Below, one piece after another: positions 50,301-59,305 of a stretch of DNA of 64,000 nt. Positions within the stretch are counted from its first letter, which is position 1; every line of letters begins with the position of its first letter. Both the position numbers and the translations under genes were made by a program. Source of the DNA: Symbiodinium natans (taxonomy: Eukaryota > Sar > Dinophyceae > Suessiales > Symbiodiniaceae); assembly GCA_905221605.1 (NCBI GenBank), contig CAJNDS010002524.1, positions 903,634 through 967,633 on the forward strand, written 5' to 3'. The notes beneath the pieces are model-generated. The model was not told the origin of the DNA and did not search any database. It saw only the letters and a program-made list of their open reading frames with translations.

Positions 50301-51004
50301 AACACCGACAAGTCCATCACCAACAACGGGTCTGAAATGGGTTTTTCAAAATATACCCAGCTCCCAGGAAAAGCCACAGTTAGGGGTCCACAATGGGGCC
50401 CCAACCCCAGCCCCTCACAAACTGAGGGCGTGGTTTTTGAATTTTCGGGTGCTGAAAGTTCTAAAAACAGGGAGTTTTTGAACTTTTCCGTCTTGGGGCC
50501 TCCCAGCCAGGCAGGGGGATTGTGGGTTCGGTCTGGTTGGATGTGGCTGGTTCTGCAAGGTTTTGATTGCGGCTGCTGCGAGGTACTGTTTCCGCGAGGT
50601 AAGTGTTAGTTCCGCGAGGCATGCATGCTTAGTTTTGAAATCTGAATCAAAGAATTTGAGGTGCGAGGTAAGAATTATTAGAGTTTGCACAGTAGGTAAC
50701 CTTTGAGCCAGCATGTGAGAAGTTTCGGTTGGGACAGGTGCGAATACCATGACAGATCTGCTGCAACTGCACGAGCTTCTGAACGCTCCCATGGCGCCTC
50801 GGCTAGCGGCTAGCTACGGTGCGTTGGGGGCGTGACTCGCTGAACTTCATAAAATCTGCCCCATGGCCAATCGACTGCTAACCTTCGAGGGTTAAGGGCC
50901 CTGGAAGGGGTGCCCTAAACCCTCTCTAGCCCCCGAACCCTTTCCTTCCAGAGACCCAGTTCTGGTGCCGAAACCCTTAAGCCGAAATCCTAAACCCTAA
51001 ACCC

Positions 51005-51055
<51 letters not shown>

Positions 51056-54000
51056 TGGAAGGTGGTATTCAAGGTTCACAGGTCGGGCTCAAAAGGAGTT
51101 TCGGGTAGATGCGGCTACCAACCCTGCAGCCCTTCTTGGGACAGGTTACTGAGGCTGGAGTTTGTTCACCCTGATGATGCCCGTTTGAACAGGCGTTTAG
51201 GGTTTAGGGTTTAGGGTTTAGGGTTTAGGGTTTAGGGTTATTTCATCTCTCGCTATCTCCCTTTGTCTCTGTCCTTTGTCTCTCATCCTTCTAATTAAGA
51301 ATCCTTAAACCACTCAAACCCTAAGCAGATCCCGAAACCTTAAACCGACTTAAACCCGAAACCCTAAACCCTAGATCCAAAACCCTAAACCCTAAACCCT
51401 AAACCCTAAACCCTAAACCCTAAACCCTAAACCCTAAACCCTAACCTGTAACCTGTCTCCCTCAAGCTGAGCCAAGGTTGTGGAAGGCCTGGCTTGCTGC
51501 GCCGTGCCATTCTGGGATTCCAGGTTTAGGATTTCGGGTTTCGGGTTTCGCGTTTAGGGTTTAGGGTTTAGGGTTTAGGGTTTAGGGTTTAGGGTTTAGG
51601 GGGTTCCTTCACTTCTCGCTTGTAGTTCAGCCTTCTGTTGGGTCTCATGGTGGGTAGTCAGGGTTCGGGTGGGAGGGACTCCCGAATTCTAAACATAGGG
51701 TTTAGGGTTTAGGGTTTAGGGTTTAGGGTTTACGGTTAAGGGGTGCTGGCCGGACCGTATTATGCACGGTTGGTTTTTGTTTGAGAGGGCCGGGGGGGGG
51801 GGGGGAACGTTGGTAGAAGTTATAGAGAACTGCCTTGGGGATCAAATGAGCTCTTAAAGGGCTCATGGTTTACCTACCTGAATAGGAATTATTGTAGTAT
51901 AGAGCGTGGTTTAGGGCTTGGGGTTTGGGTTTGGGTTAAATTCATTGTAGGGTTCAGGGTGTAAACCTGAGAGAGTGTGGGGTTAAAGTTAAGGGTCTCA
52001 AGGTTTCGGGCTTTAGGGAATCTCAGAATTTTGGCTTAGGGTTTAGGGTTATGGTTTATGGGGTTGATCCTGTTGGGTGCTGAGTTCGGGGCCTGCCGCC
52101 CATGCTTTACAATCACAACTAGAACCCTAAACCCTAAACCCTAAACCCTAAACCCTAAACCCTAAACCCTAAACCCTAAACCCTAAACCCTAAACCCTAA
52201 ACCCTAAACCCTAAACCCTAAACCCTAAACCCTAAACCCTAAACCCTAAACCCTAGACCCTAGACCCTAAACCCTAAACCCTAAACCCTAGACCCTGACT
52301 CCGACATGGGGGCAAGCCCTCAACGCTGCAGGCCATATCAATGGCCGCGATAGCGCGAAGCTGCAGACGCAGACCGACAGCCGCGCCAAACTGGTGCGAA
52401 GCTGCCGGGACGAACCCTAAGCCCAACGGTTTAGGGTTTAGGGTTTAGGGTTTAGGGTTTAGGGTTTAGGGTTTAGGGTACTCACACCCAGCCTCCCAGT
52501 GCACCCCACGTCCGAAGCCCTCACGGCCCCTGAGACCTGAGGCCCCAAACCCAAGAAGCCTTGAAACCCTCAAGATCCCGAAGCAAACCCTAAACCCTAA
52601 ACCCTAAACCCTAAACCCTAAACCCTAAACCCTAAACCCTAAACCCTAAACCCTAAACCCTAAACCCTAAACCCTAAACCCTAAACCCTACACCCTACAC
52701 CCTACACCCTAAACCCTAAACCCTAAACCCTAAACCCTAAACCCTAAAACCCTAAACCCTAAACCCTAAACCCTAAACCCTCTCCCCTTATACTAACAGC
52801 TCCTTAATAGGGATTTTAGTTTCCCCCCCCCCCCCCCCCTATTATAATCCCTATGAAGGGCTGCTAGTAGAAGATTTCTAGCAGCTCCTGAATAGGGATT
52901 CTAGTAATGTTGCACCCGGTTTAGTGGATGGGACCGCTATTATGCGATGTTCCGGAAATCTTATATAGAACCCCCCATTGTTTAGGGTGGTCCTCAATTA
53001 TGCGATGTTGCCGGGCCTGGGATGAAGGGCGGGGGGCCCGGGAGCCAAAAACTAAAACAAAAATTGAAAAAGAAACTCCGGATTTTTTGGTGTCCAGCTT
53101 TATTTAGATTCCTTTTAAAATTTCATTACGGAACAGGCCCCCCCAAACAATTTTCCAAGGGAGTAGCCCACGAGCTGCCCTGATTCGCTTTAGCAAGTTG
53201 TTTCGGTGGCCCGCATTATTGCGGAGCCCGGCCTCCCATGAGCTACAAAGCCTGGAAAGCTTAGGGTTTAGGGTTTAAGGTTTAGGGTTTAGGGTTTAGG
53301 GTTTAGGGTTTGAAAGCTTGAAAGCTTGCCCTCAACCCTCGACCCCTAGCCGCCCTACACCCAGCCCCGTCCCAGACCCTAACCCACATTATTCAGGTTC
53401 CCGGAAAACCCCAAAATTGGTTGGGGGGGGGGACTCCTGGACACTAAAGCGAGTCCAGCATTACTACCTTTTTTTTATCATCCCTATTCAGGACTGTTAG
53501 AACAAGGGGGAACATCCCAACCCTAAACCCTAAAAACTGAATCTCCTCTTCTATAAGGGGGGGAACGCCCAACCCTAAACCGCAAACCCGAAACCTGAAG
53601 CTCTTAAAAGCCCCCCTCCGAACGAACCCCTAAGAACCCTCAAGTGTTTTCAGGAGCCTTGAGGGCCCCTTAAGAAGCTTAGGGTTTAGGGTTTAGGGTT
53701 TAGGGTTCAGGGTTCAGGGTTTTGGGTTTTGGGTTTAGGGTGTAGGGGTACCCCTCAAGACCCCTTAGGAACCCTTGGTACCCCCAAACCCGAAAGATTG
53801 AGAACCCAAAAACTCCAAGATGAGTAAAGCCCTAAACCCTAAACCCTAAACCCTAAACCCTAAACCCTAAACCCTAAACCCTAAACCCTAAACCCTAAAA
53901 CAAATCCAAGATGAGCTGATCAAGAAGGGCATGCAGCCGGAGCACGTGGCTGCCAAAGGCTTCAAACGGGTTGAGGATTAGGGTTTAGGGTTTAGGGTTT

Positions 54001-56032
54001 AGGGTTTAGGGTTTAGGGTTCCGAAATTTAGGGATTTAGGGTTTAGGGTTTAGGGAAAGTTTAGGGTTTTGGAGGTTTTTGGGTTTTGGAGGTTTGGGGT
54101 TTTGGAGGTTTAGGGTGTTGGAGGTTTAGGTTTTGAGGTTTGGGGTTTGGAGGTTTGGGGTTTGCGGGTATAGCGTTTGGAGGTTTAGGGTTTAGAGGTT
54201 TGGGGTTTGGAGGTTTAGGGTTTGGAGGTTTAGGGTTTGGAGGTTTAGGGTTTAGAGGTTTGGAGTTTTAAGGTTTGGAGGTTTGGAGGGTTGGGGTTTT
54301 GAGGTTGGGGCTTAGGGTTTGGGGTTTGGGGTTTGCGGGTTGGGCGCGTTTTCCGGTTTTGGGCGATTCGAGGGGGCTGGGGCTTTGCAGCCCAAAACCC
54401 TAAACCCTAAACCGAGTTCGGCGCGATGGCCTCAAGTTTGCTTCGATATCTGCCGAAAAAATGTGTAGATATGATCGGGGTCCCCAGTCTGTCGCCTGAG
54501 GAGCACGTGCAAAAAGGGAACGCTTACACCCTTCTGTTGTGGTATAGACCTAAGGTGAGTATAGTGCCGAAGCATCAAAAAGCAACAAGTTGTTCGTTAG
54601 CAGTTTCGTTAACCCTCAGGCTCCCAAAAGCCTGCGAAATTGAAATCATCCGTCGTAAATGGCACAATATACATAATTCCATATTCTTACAATATTCAAA
54701 TAGTCATCGTATCTATGACATATAGAATATAGACCCCAAACCCTGAGAATCTAAGAAATATTCAGGGGTAGGGTCAATTCCTTCCTGCTAAGAGGTTAAG
54801 GGGTATATGGGTTTTGTATGTTGAATTCTTCTAAACCCTAAACCCTAAACCCTGAACCGCCTAAACCCCAAACCCTAAGCCCTAAACCCTAACATGTGCG
54901 GGGTATGTTGAACTATTCTTAGAGAGAATGAACTGGAGGGTTTCAGGGTGTTGGGAAGTCGCCGCTCACTGCCACCAGGTTTGCCTGGGAACAAGGGAGT
55001 CAACCGCGCCTGCGCGACCTGGCCCTGCAAGGTTTAGGAGTTAGGGTTTAGGGTTCATGTTAGGATGCGGTGATGAGGAACCATGGTGGACATTGATTTT
55101 CTTGTTATGGGGTTAGGTTTGGGGGGTTGGGGGTTTGGGGGTTTAGGGTTTTGGTTTAGAGGTATCCCGTATAGTGCTAGGTTACTCTGAAAAATAGGTA
55201 TACACCGCCGAAGGGCACCCTGACTTCACGGACCCAACACCAGGCACTGAGCTTGACCAGGAAACTGTGGCAACGCCCGAAGAGAGGTGCCTAAAGCGCA
55301 CTAAGAACAGTGTTGTGTGGAGTTTAGGGTTTAGGGTTTAGGGTTTAGGGTTTAGGGTTTAGGGTTTAGGGTTTAGGGTTTAGGGTTTAGGGTTTAGGGT
55401 TTAGGGTTTAGGGTTTAGGGCTGTAGTCACTGTAGTTTAGAATAGAGTTTCAGGTGGAATTAGTGCCCCCCCCCCCCCTCTGCCCCCCTATGCACCAAAT
55501 TGACCAATCCCGAATATCTTCCTTTCAACAACCCTTTTGAGCCCTCTGAGTCACCTTCTACACCCGTTTGAGTCTAACAAGGACGCAAGGTACTTCCCCT
55601 GCTGAAATTGTTCTCAACTGAAAACCCTAGACCCTAAACCCTAAACCCTAAAAAGGTTTGAGGGCTTTCGGGCCCAAGGTTTGGACCCTAAGCCCCAAAC
55701 CCTAAAACTGGGGATGTTCCCGTCTACACTAACCGTCCTTAATAGGGATGATAGTAGGGGGGGTACTTGCAATCCTTTTTTAAGGACTGCTAGCATGAGG
55801 GCGCGTATCCCAACCCGAAGCCCCAAGCCCGATAGACCCTACATACATGTCTCCTTTGTGGTGCTTTACCGTAACTTTAGATCCTTAGCCTTTCTGGGTT
55901 TATTGGGTTTCTTAATATGGCAGTAATTCAATCCTAAACCCTAAACCCTAGACCCTAAACCCTAAACCCTAAACCCTTCTGAGTGCAACCAAGTTCTCAT
56001 CCTGGCTCAGGTGCTGGTGCGCTTCGAGCTGA
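21219..56032 (+). CDS. Large coiled-coil protein gene of about 30 small exons, with GST nested inside
   Basis: Built by joining islands in phase. Exons: about 21430-21491, 23412-23487, 26265-26311, 27414-27471, 28062-28119, 28825-28901, 29932 to about 30049, 31009-31032, 31910-31981, 33513-33575, 35164-35223, 36091-36186, 37378-37428, 37985-38041, 41761-41790, 42034-42063, 43077-43120, 44131-44161, 44503-44511, 44681-44800, 45390-45424, 46639-46726, 47845 to about 47877, about 48528-48570, 49184-49245, 52332-52400, 53911-53968, 54980-55032, 55214-55286, 56011-56032 (TGA). An exon at about 21,219-21,275 (TAEIERFRQAAHG) probably precedes. About 570 aa, rich in Glu, Gln, Leu, Arg, with heptad-like stretches (LFRLNARLRQQ, SLSSQIADLRSLLQQTS, MSDLRLELKHLK, IQRELLRKVREIEG) and an Ala/Pro linker in the 36-kb exon. 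Family not recognised. Donors are GT, GC and GA; three joins (after 27471, 43120 and 53968) need a GG donor, and the joins after 30049 and 47877 are unresolved. The 5' end is unknown. I am sure these are exons and fairly sure they form one gene. Confidence 0.6.
23700..25325 (+). repeat. 15-bp minisatellite (CAACCCTGGCGGGGG) with a duplicated flank
   Basis: Dozens of CAACCCTGGCGGGGG units, dense from 24,880 to 25,310 and degenerate from 23,890. A segment starting TACTGCTGCTGTTGCTTGAG is present at about 23,713 and again at about 24,414, followed in both by GGCCATAGCTAA and by GAGTACTTTGGCAGGGAGCT. Because the unit is 15 bp, all frames stay open (GGNPG on +, RVAPA on -). It lies in an intron of the coiled-coil gene, and I do not call it coding. 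Confidence 0.85.
26577..26667. mobile_element. MITE with ACCAGGATGGGCTATTAGG / CAGCCCATCCTGGT ends
   Basis: Compact 91-bp element with near-perfect inverted ends, lying in an intron of the coiled-coil gene. A second copy is at 2,165-2,312. Confidence 0.8.
27758..27870 (-). repeat. Telomeric array switching from CCCTAAA to CCCCTAAA
   Basis: Five CCCTAAA units followed by about ten 8-bp CCCCTAAA units. The same 7-to-8-bp switch occurs at about 31,745-31,865. Confidence 0.85.
28312..28598 (+). repeat. AAAGGGTTG 9-bp array followed by TTAGGGC array
   Basis: About 16 perfect AAAGGGTTG units from 28,312 to 28,455, a few TTTAGGG units, then ten GGGCTTA units from 28,513 to 28,595. The repeats look like diverged telomeric units that later expanded as their own tandem families. 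Confidence 0.85.
29356..29391 (+). repeat. Homopolymer C tract (36 nt)
   Basis: Uninterrupted C run inside an intron of the coiled-coil gene. A longer run of 50 C is at 51,006-51,055, and shorter runs are at 5,890, 10,971, 48,246 and 52,824. Confidence 0.9.
32012..32162. mobile_element. Dispersed repeat, uninterrupted copy
   Basis: Starts CTGTGATAGGGCGTAGATGC and ends GGCGGCAAAGCCACCCAAAC. It is homologous to 40,214-40,495 but lacks the MITE inserted there: it reads GATTGTGGACGGCC where the other copy is interrupted. Confidence 0.8.
33905..34002. mobile_element. MITE with CCCCCCTTATACTA / TAAGGGGGGAACAT ends
   Basis: Inverted arms around TAGGGATTGTAG / ATCCCTACTTCGGACTG. Related copies lie at about 36,976-37,060, 52,793-52,873, 55,713-55,812 and 59,088-59,155; a right-arm fragment lies near 53,480. 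Confidence 0.75.
34018..34125. mobile_element. MITE, inverted copy of the permease intron 7 element
   Basis: CTACTACTTGCCTCAGAACC at the left and GGGGTTCTTAAGCAATTACT at the right. The interior CCCTATATTACCCTTAACAA is the reverse of the TTATAAGGGTAATATAGGG core seen in intron 7 of the permease. Confidence 0.75.
35245..35321 (+). repeat. TTTAGGG array at a donor-side intron edge
   Basis: About 11 perfect TTTAGGG units starting 22 bp after the exon ending at 35,223. Confidence 0.9.
37814..37945 (-). repeat. CCCTAAA array, about 18 units
   Basis: Near-perfect C-strand array, ending about 40 bp before the exon that starts at 37,985. Confidence 0.9.
38610..38631 (+). other. Relict dinoflagellate spliced-leader sequence
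   Basis: The 22 nt begin TCCGTAGC and end GCTCAAG. They differ from the canonical dinoflagellate SL at two positions (C to A after TAGC; G to C after TTTT), as I recall that sequence. The relict is directly followed by a 58-nt 5' UTR and the GST start codon. Relict SLs at genomic gene starts are an established sign in dinoflagellates that a trans-spliced mRNA was reverse-transcribed and reinserted. The terminal AAG can serve again as SL acceptor. Confidence 0.85.
38690..41644 (+). CDS. Glutathione S-transferase, sigma-like, 9 exons, retrogene origin
   Basis: Exons: 38690-38703, 39106-39189, 39306-39359, 39515-39575, 39976-40074, 40961-41011, 41117-41246, 41351-41447, 41536-41644. They join without a frame break to 232 aa, a usual cytosolic GST length. 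The protein starts MPNFKLTYFDIRG, as in sigma-class GSTs, with Tyr8 at the catalytic position. The glutathione-site motif VGQSKAIERFL is at about 78-88. The C-terminal helical domain includes WCKLAEKSL, GPFMVGGKVSAADLLFY (N-capping box region) and a final LQEYLKARKVTPF. Expected role: conjugation of glutathione to electrophiles, or a prostaglandin-synthase-like isomerisation, in the cytosol. Donors in order: GT, GC, GT, GA, GC, GT, GC, GT; every acceptor is AG followed by G. The start is set by the family N-terminus. Upstream lies the relict SL. Edges of the last intron are the least certain. Confidence 0.94.
38704..39105. mobile_element. GST intron 1: element of the ACCAAATGAACCC family, tandem
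   Basis: CAAGTTCCTTGAGAACCAAA at 38,701 recurs as CAAGTTCCTTGAGGACCAAA at about 38,832, each followed by AACCC and a GGGTCAT..CCC motif. C-strand telomeric units fill the 3' part. The border words CAAGTT and CAAGGTT resemble a short duplication. Confidence 0.6.
39190..39305 (+). other. GST intron 2 made almost wholly of telomere repeats
   Basis: 116 nt: GCAGCCCTCGG, then about 13 TTTAGGG units (one TGTAGGG), then GATGAAGATGCCAG. The 5' border GATGTCAGGC and the 3' border GATGCCAGGC form a 10-bp direct repeat with one mismatch. Splicing GC to AG restores YEDVRLSFSFG across the join. Confidence 0.88.
40214..40495. mobile_element. Dispersed repeat interrupted by a MITE (GST intron 5)
   Basis: Homologous to 32,012-32,162. 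A CTTGGTAGCCCAG-family MITE occupies 40,312-40,428 and is flanked by TTGT at 40,308-40,311 and 40,429-40,432. The uninterrupted copy has a single TTGT. Confidence 0.88.
40312..40428. mobile_element. MITE, intact copy of the CTTGGTAGCCCAG family
   Basis: 117 bp with ends CTTGGTAGCCCAGTGGTACC and GGTTACTGGGCTGCCAAG and TTGT duplications. It carries no coding capacity, so it must be moved by a transposase from elsewhere. Confidence 0.88.
40745..40841. mobile_element. MITE of the ACCAAATGAACCC family in GST intron 5
   Basis: Left end GGGATCAAAAACTGAACCCT; right end GGGGTTCATCTGGTCCCC. Confidence 0.65.
41247..41350. mobile_element. GST intron 7 is a single MITE (introner)
   Basis: 104-nt intron, GC to AG. 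Arms AGTTGGGTAACATT and AATGTTATCCCAAC are inverted repeats, and GGCAA occurs at both exon borders. Removal restores VGGKVSAADLL. Confidence 0.85.
42597..42748. mobile_element. MITE with TTGGAACC and GGGCCC-rich arms
   Basis: Second copy of the element at 551-685, sharing GAAGTATGGGCCCTTATTA and TAAGGGTTATATAACAGGGG. A shorter relative is at about 60,850-60,955. Confidence 0.7.
44801..45389. other. Intron between two strongly coding coiled-coil exons
   Basis: Borders CATCTCAAGGCGGG and CAGCTCAAGGCCGT share CTCAAGGC. A GC donor and AG acceptor restore LELKHLKAVMQDAGRQKEV. The interior has G-strand telomeric arrays and an inverted-repeat element around AAAGGTACTACATAGGAGCC. Confidence 0.75.
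45448..45608 (-). repeat. CCCTAAA array with CCCTAGA sub-block
   Basis: About 22 units; a block of six CCCTAGA units lies inside an otherwise standard array. Confidence 0.9.
46738..46862 (-). repeat. CCCTAAA array, about 17 units, next to an exon
   Basis: Begins 12 bp after the exon ending at 46,726 and is perfect throughout. Confidence 0.92.
48902..48923 (+). other. Possible second, decayed spliced-leader relict
   Basis: The stretch reads GCTAGCC, six T, GGCTCAGG. It resembles the SL 3' half with one extra T and a few mismatches. No gene start follows, so chance is possible. Confidence 0.25.
49960..50530. mobile_element. Foldback element with long imperfect inverted arms
   Basis: TTTTTGAACTTTCAGGGTCC near 49,981 is the reverse complement of sequence around 50,440-50,475 (TTTTCGGGTGCTGAAAGTTC). 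CCTCAGTTTGTGGGGGTCTG near 50,142 pairs with CAGCCCCTCACAAACTGAGG near 50,407. This is the longest stretch of the window (49.73-50.94 kb) without telomeric repeats. It lies in an intron of the coiled-coil gene, and the open frames over it show no motif. Confidence 0.6.
51006..51055 (+). repeat. Homopolymer C tract (50 nt)
   Basis: Uninterrupted run of C, the longest in the window, intronic. Confidence 0.92.
52122..52300 (-). repeat. CCCTAAA array, about 25 units
   Basis: Long C-strand array ending about 30 bp before the exon that starts at 52,332; a few CCCTAGA units lie near its end. Confidence 0.92.
52585..52782 (-). repeat. CCCTAAA array, about 28 units, with CCCTACA block
   Basis: Near-perfect array with three CCCTACA units at about 52,688-52,708. 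Confidence 0.92.
54060..54335 (+). repeat. TTTGGAGG / TTTAGGG alternating minisatellite
   Basis: About 20 alternations of GGTTTGGAGG, GGTTTAGGG and GGTTTTGG units. It looks like a degenerate telomeric array re-expanded with a longer period. Confidence 0.75.
55320..55422 (+). repeat. TTTAGGG array, about 14 units
   Basis: Perfect G-strand array 34 bp after the exon ending at 55,286. Confidence 0.92.
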
Positions 56033-56210
56033 GTCAAGACAGCTAGGCCCGTGCGATGCTCATGACTCATGCGAACCTTACAGCGGTGCGCCTCCGAAGC
56101 TGGGGTTTGGGGTTTGGGGTTTGGGGTTAGGGTTTAGGGTTTAGGGTTTAGGGTTTAGGGTTTAGGGTTTAGGGTTTAGGGTTTAGGGTTCAAACGGTTT
56201 AGAGTTCAAC

Positions 56211-56421
56211 CTATATATTCATCCTTCCAGAGTTCCCACGCTTCCCCCTTTCTGCAGTACCTGTATTCACTCCACACTCCCACTATAGGCTTTGAGCTGA
56301 CTTTGTGGGCTGCCCTACTGGTCAGGAGAATGACGTCGAACGTGTGTCTAGCCTTGCGATTGGAGAAGTACGCCTGCACAGCTTGTTCAACATCCGTAGG
56401 CTTTCGCCAAACGCAGTAGAC
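56211..56421 (-). pseudogene. Exon-like open segment on the minus strand
   Basis: A 211-nt minus-strand frame without stops, bounded by TTTAG upstream and a GT donor downstream. It encodes VEQAVQAYFSNRKARHTFDV and later WSEYRYCRKGEAWELWKDEY, a composition that looks like protein. No start codon and no recognised family. It could be an exon of a minus-strand gene or a fragment of a mobile-element protein. Confidence 0.3.
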
Positions 56422-58631
56422 CTAAACCCTAAACCCTAAGCCCTAAGCCCTAAACCCTAAACCCTAAACCCACCTATGCCCGGAGAAGCCCAAAGTCTGC
56501 ACCCTGAACACGTACGGAAAATGCCTACTTACTCTGAGGCCTGGGGCCTACAAAGGCACAGATAAGAAACCCTGAGCCAACTCCCAAACCCGTAACCCTT
56601 AACCCTAAACCCTAAACCCTAAACCCTTAACCGTAAACCCTATATTTATGTTGGGCTGTATATGGAGCCCTTGGCAAAGAGCTTTTGGAAGTGAAAATGT
56701 GGTGGACTGCTTCGACCTACGGAACCATGCCCCAAACTGCAAACCCTAAGTCCTCAACCCTGTAAACCCTAAACCCTACAAACCCTGTAAACCCTGTATA
56801 CCCTATAAATCCTAAACCCTAAACCCGAAACCCGAAACCCGAAACCCTAAACCCTAAACCCCTACCCTAGAAAGAAGGCCTATGTAAGTTTGAACAGGTC
56901 GCCGCATCCTCACCGCCACGGCCCAGGGCAAGGGCAGCCATGTGCCTCAGGGTTTACAGGGTTTACAGGGTTTACAGGGCTTAGGGTTTAGGGTTTTAGG
57001 GTTTAGGGTTTAGAGGTTCGCTTGAGCGTTTATACGGCTAAACTGGCAACCCCCGTTCTTCAGATTACGTTCCTTGCAGGCTCAAACGGCAGGGAGAGTT
57101 TAGGGTTCAGGGGTTCAGGGTCTACAGGGCAGGGTTTACCACCCGTCTTTTCCGGAGTCCCCGACCATCAACCCTCTAAGCTCCCAACTCTAAACCTACA
57201 GGGCTTCATTCCCCAAGCTGGAGACCTAAGCCCGGAACCTGTCAGGGCTTCCGAGGTTTATTTATGTGTGTGTGTGTGTGTGTCTGTCTGTCTGTCTGTC
57301 TGTGTTTCGGGCCTGGGATTCATCTTATTATTTTTTTCTTGGGGGGGGGGGGGGGAAGGAGGGAGGGTTCATGTGTCTGGGGTGTTTGGGGGCCTAGGGT
57401 CTCAGGTCTGACACCACTTCTGGGTGATTAAACAAGGTGCATTCAGCAGTTTTTTTGCGCAATGTTCCACCAAGCCAGGGGTTTCGTTTAGGGTTAAGGG
57501 TTTAGGGTCTAGGGTTTAGGGTTTAGGGTTTTTTGCCCTAAACCCTAAACCCTAAACCCGAAATCCCAAGCCCTCGCCAGCGACACCCCAGCCTCGCTTC
57601 GACTGAAGCGAGCAATGCTTGCTCAGAGGCTTACTTGCAGGTTCCTTTGGGTACTTACAAGTAGGGTTTAGGTTTGAGGGTCTCAACCCTAAACCCTAAA
57701 CCCTCAACCCTAAACCCTCAAGTGATTAGCAGGGCAACGATGGTTACAGCCTTGCTGAGGGCACTTACACAACCCTGCTTGCAAGTATCCATGAACCTTC
57801 AAGTAGTAACTTCGATGGACAAGTTCTTAAGGGGTTACTGCGGGGCTAGCGAACCTACTTATAAAGGCCTTCTTTGGGTTCCCCAAGCCCTAAGCCCCTG
57901 GAGAACTGGCTGACTCCGAAGTCCAAAAACAGCAGGGCTCCTCCCCAAGTCCCCCCGAACCCCCAGAGTCTTAGGGTTTCGAGTTTAGGGTTTAGGGTTT
58001 AAGGATTAGGGTTTCGAGTTTAGGGTTAGGGGCCAGGGTGAAGGATTTATCCCCTGCCGGCAGGCAAAATTCGCTTGGCGATGCTCAGTGGCGCCGTTTA
58101 CATCTGCAATTACTTTCTGGTTGATGGGTGCAGGGTTGAGGTTTAGGAAATCAGAATCTTGGTCCAAGGTTTTGCAGATTTTGTAGCCGCATGCTGATCG
58201 GCGAACAAACGCTGGTAACTTGGCATGCGTAGAGATTTCAATATGATGGCCACCGTCAGTCCGTAATGATGTGCACTGGCGATGAGTGCCGCCTACTGGC
58301 TTGTACAGTGAGGTTGAGGTCATTTATTGTGTCACTATCAGCGTAACATCCCTAATAGTTCTATGGTCTTACATTCTTTCATAGGGCTAAGGTCGCTGTC
58401 CCTTAAACACTCAACCCTAAAGTCCAATCCTTGGGTTGGGGTCCCCCCCCTTCCCGAGCCAGTGAATTCGATTCAGCGTCCACATGCGAAAACAGAATCA
58501 GGAGTTGGGCCCTTAAGCCTTTAGGGTTTAGGGTTTAGGGTTTAGGGTTTAGGGTTTAGGCTTTAGGGCGGGTTTGGCGTAGCTTGTTCTAGGGCCTAGG
58601 GTCTGCGTGCAGTAGGCTGCAGGGTGTAGGG

Positions 58632-58760
58632 TACTTGGAGCTTCAGGGTACTTCTAACCCCAATTATAACTGCACTTATAAGCCTCCTACGAAGTCCCCG
58701 AAGTAGGTTACAAGTAGACTTATAGAAAGGGGGTTCTAGGTACCCATGAACCTCCAAGTA
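58632..58760. mobile_element. MITE of the TACTTGGAGGTTC family
   Basis: Ends TACTTGGAGCTTCAGGGTAC and GTACCCATGAACCTCCAAGTA-type; TA at each edge. The internal TATAACTGCACTTATAAG is shared with the copy at 11,093. Confidence 0.82.
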
Positions 58761-59158
58761 AAGATCTGCCCTAAGGCTCTTGGGCCCTCAAAACCCCAGG
58801 AATTGAGACCCCAGAACCCTCCTTAGGAGGTACCAGTTCCTCTGTAGGAGGTTCCTTGGAGCCTTAAGGAAGTAGAGATCTGGGTAGGGTCGCTTCTCTG
58901 GTTGACCATCGTGGTGCTTCGCGTGTGCTTCTGAACCCAGCGAGGTCCAGGTGCCTTGAGACCTCTTAAGGGTTTAGGGTTTAGGGTGAAACCCTCAGCG
59001 GTGGCGTTGTAGGATGTGGGGCTGTCCGGTTTTCAGGGTTCAGGCCGGTTTTAGAGTTGGTAGGGTAAGTTAGGGTTGTAGGTTGGGATGTTCCCCCCTT
59101 ATACTAACAGCTACTAGCAGTCCTTAACAGGGATTATAGTATCCCCTATTCGAATCCC

Positions 59159-59305
59159 TAAACCCTAAACCCTAAAACCTAAACCCTAAACCCTAAACCC
59201 TAAATTTAAACCCTAAACCCTAAACCCTAAACCCTAAACCCTAAACCCTAAACCCTAAACCCTAAACCCTAAACCCTAAACCCTAAACCCTAAACCCTAA
59301 ACCCT
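59159..59305 (-). repeat. CCCTAAA array, about 20 units
   Basis: C-strand array with one CCCTAAAA and one irregular unit near its start. Confidence 0.9.

Noticed and set aside
58006-58323. 105-aa minus-strand frame as a gene
   Set aside because: No recognisable motif, no splice context and flanks of telomeric repeats; kept only as something to search.
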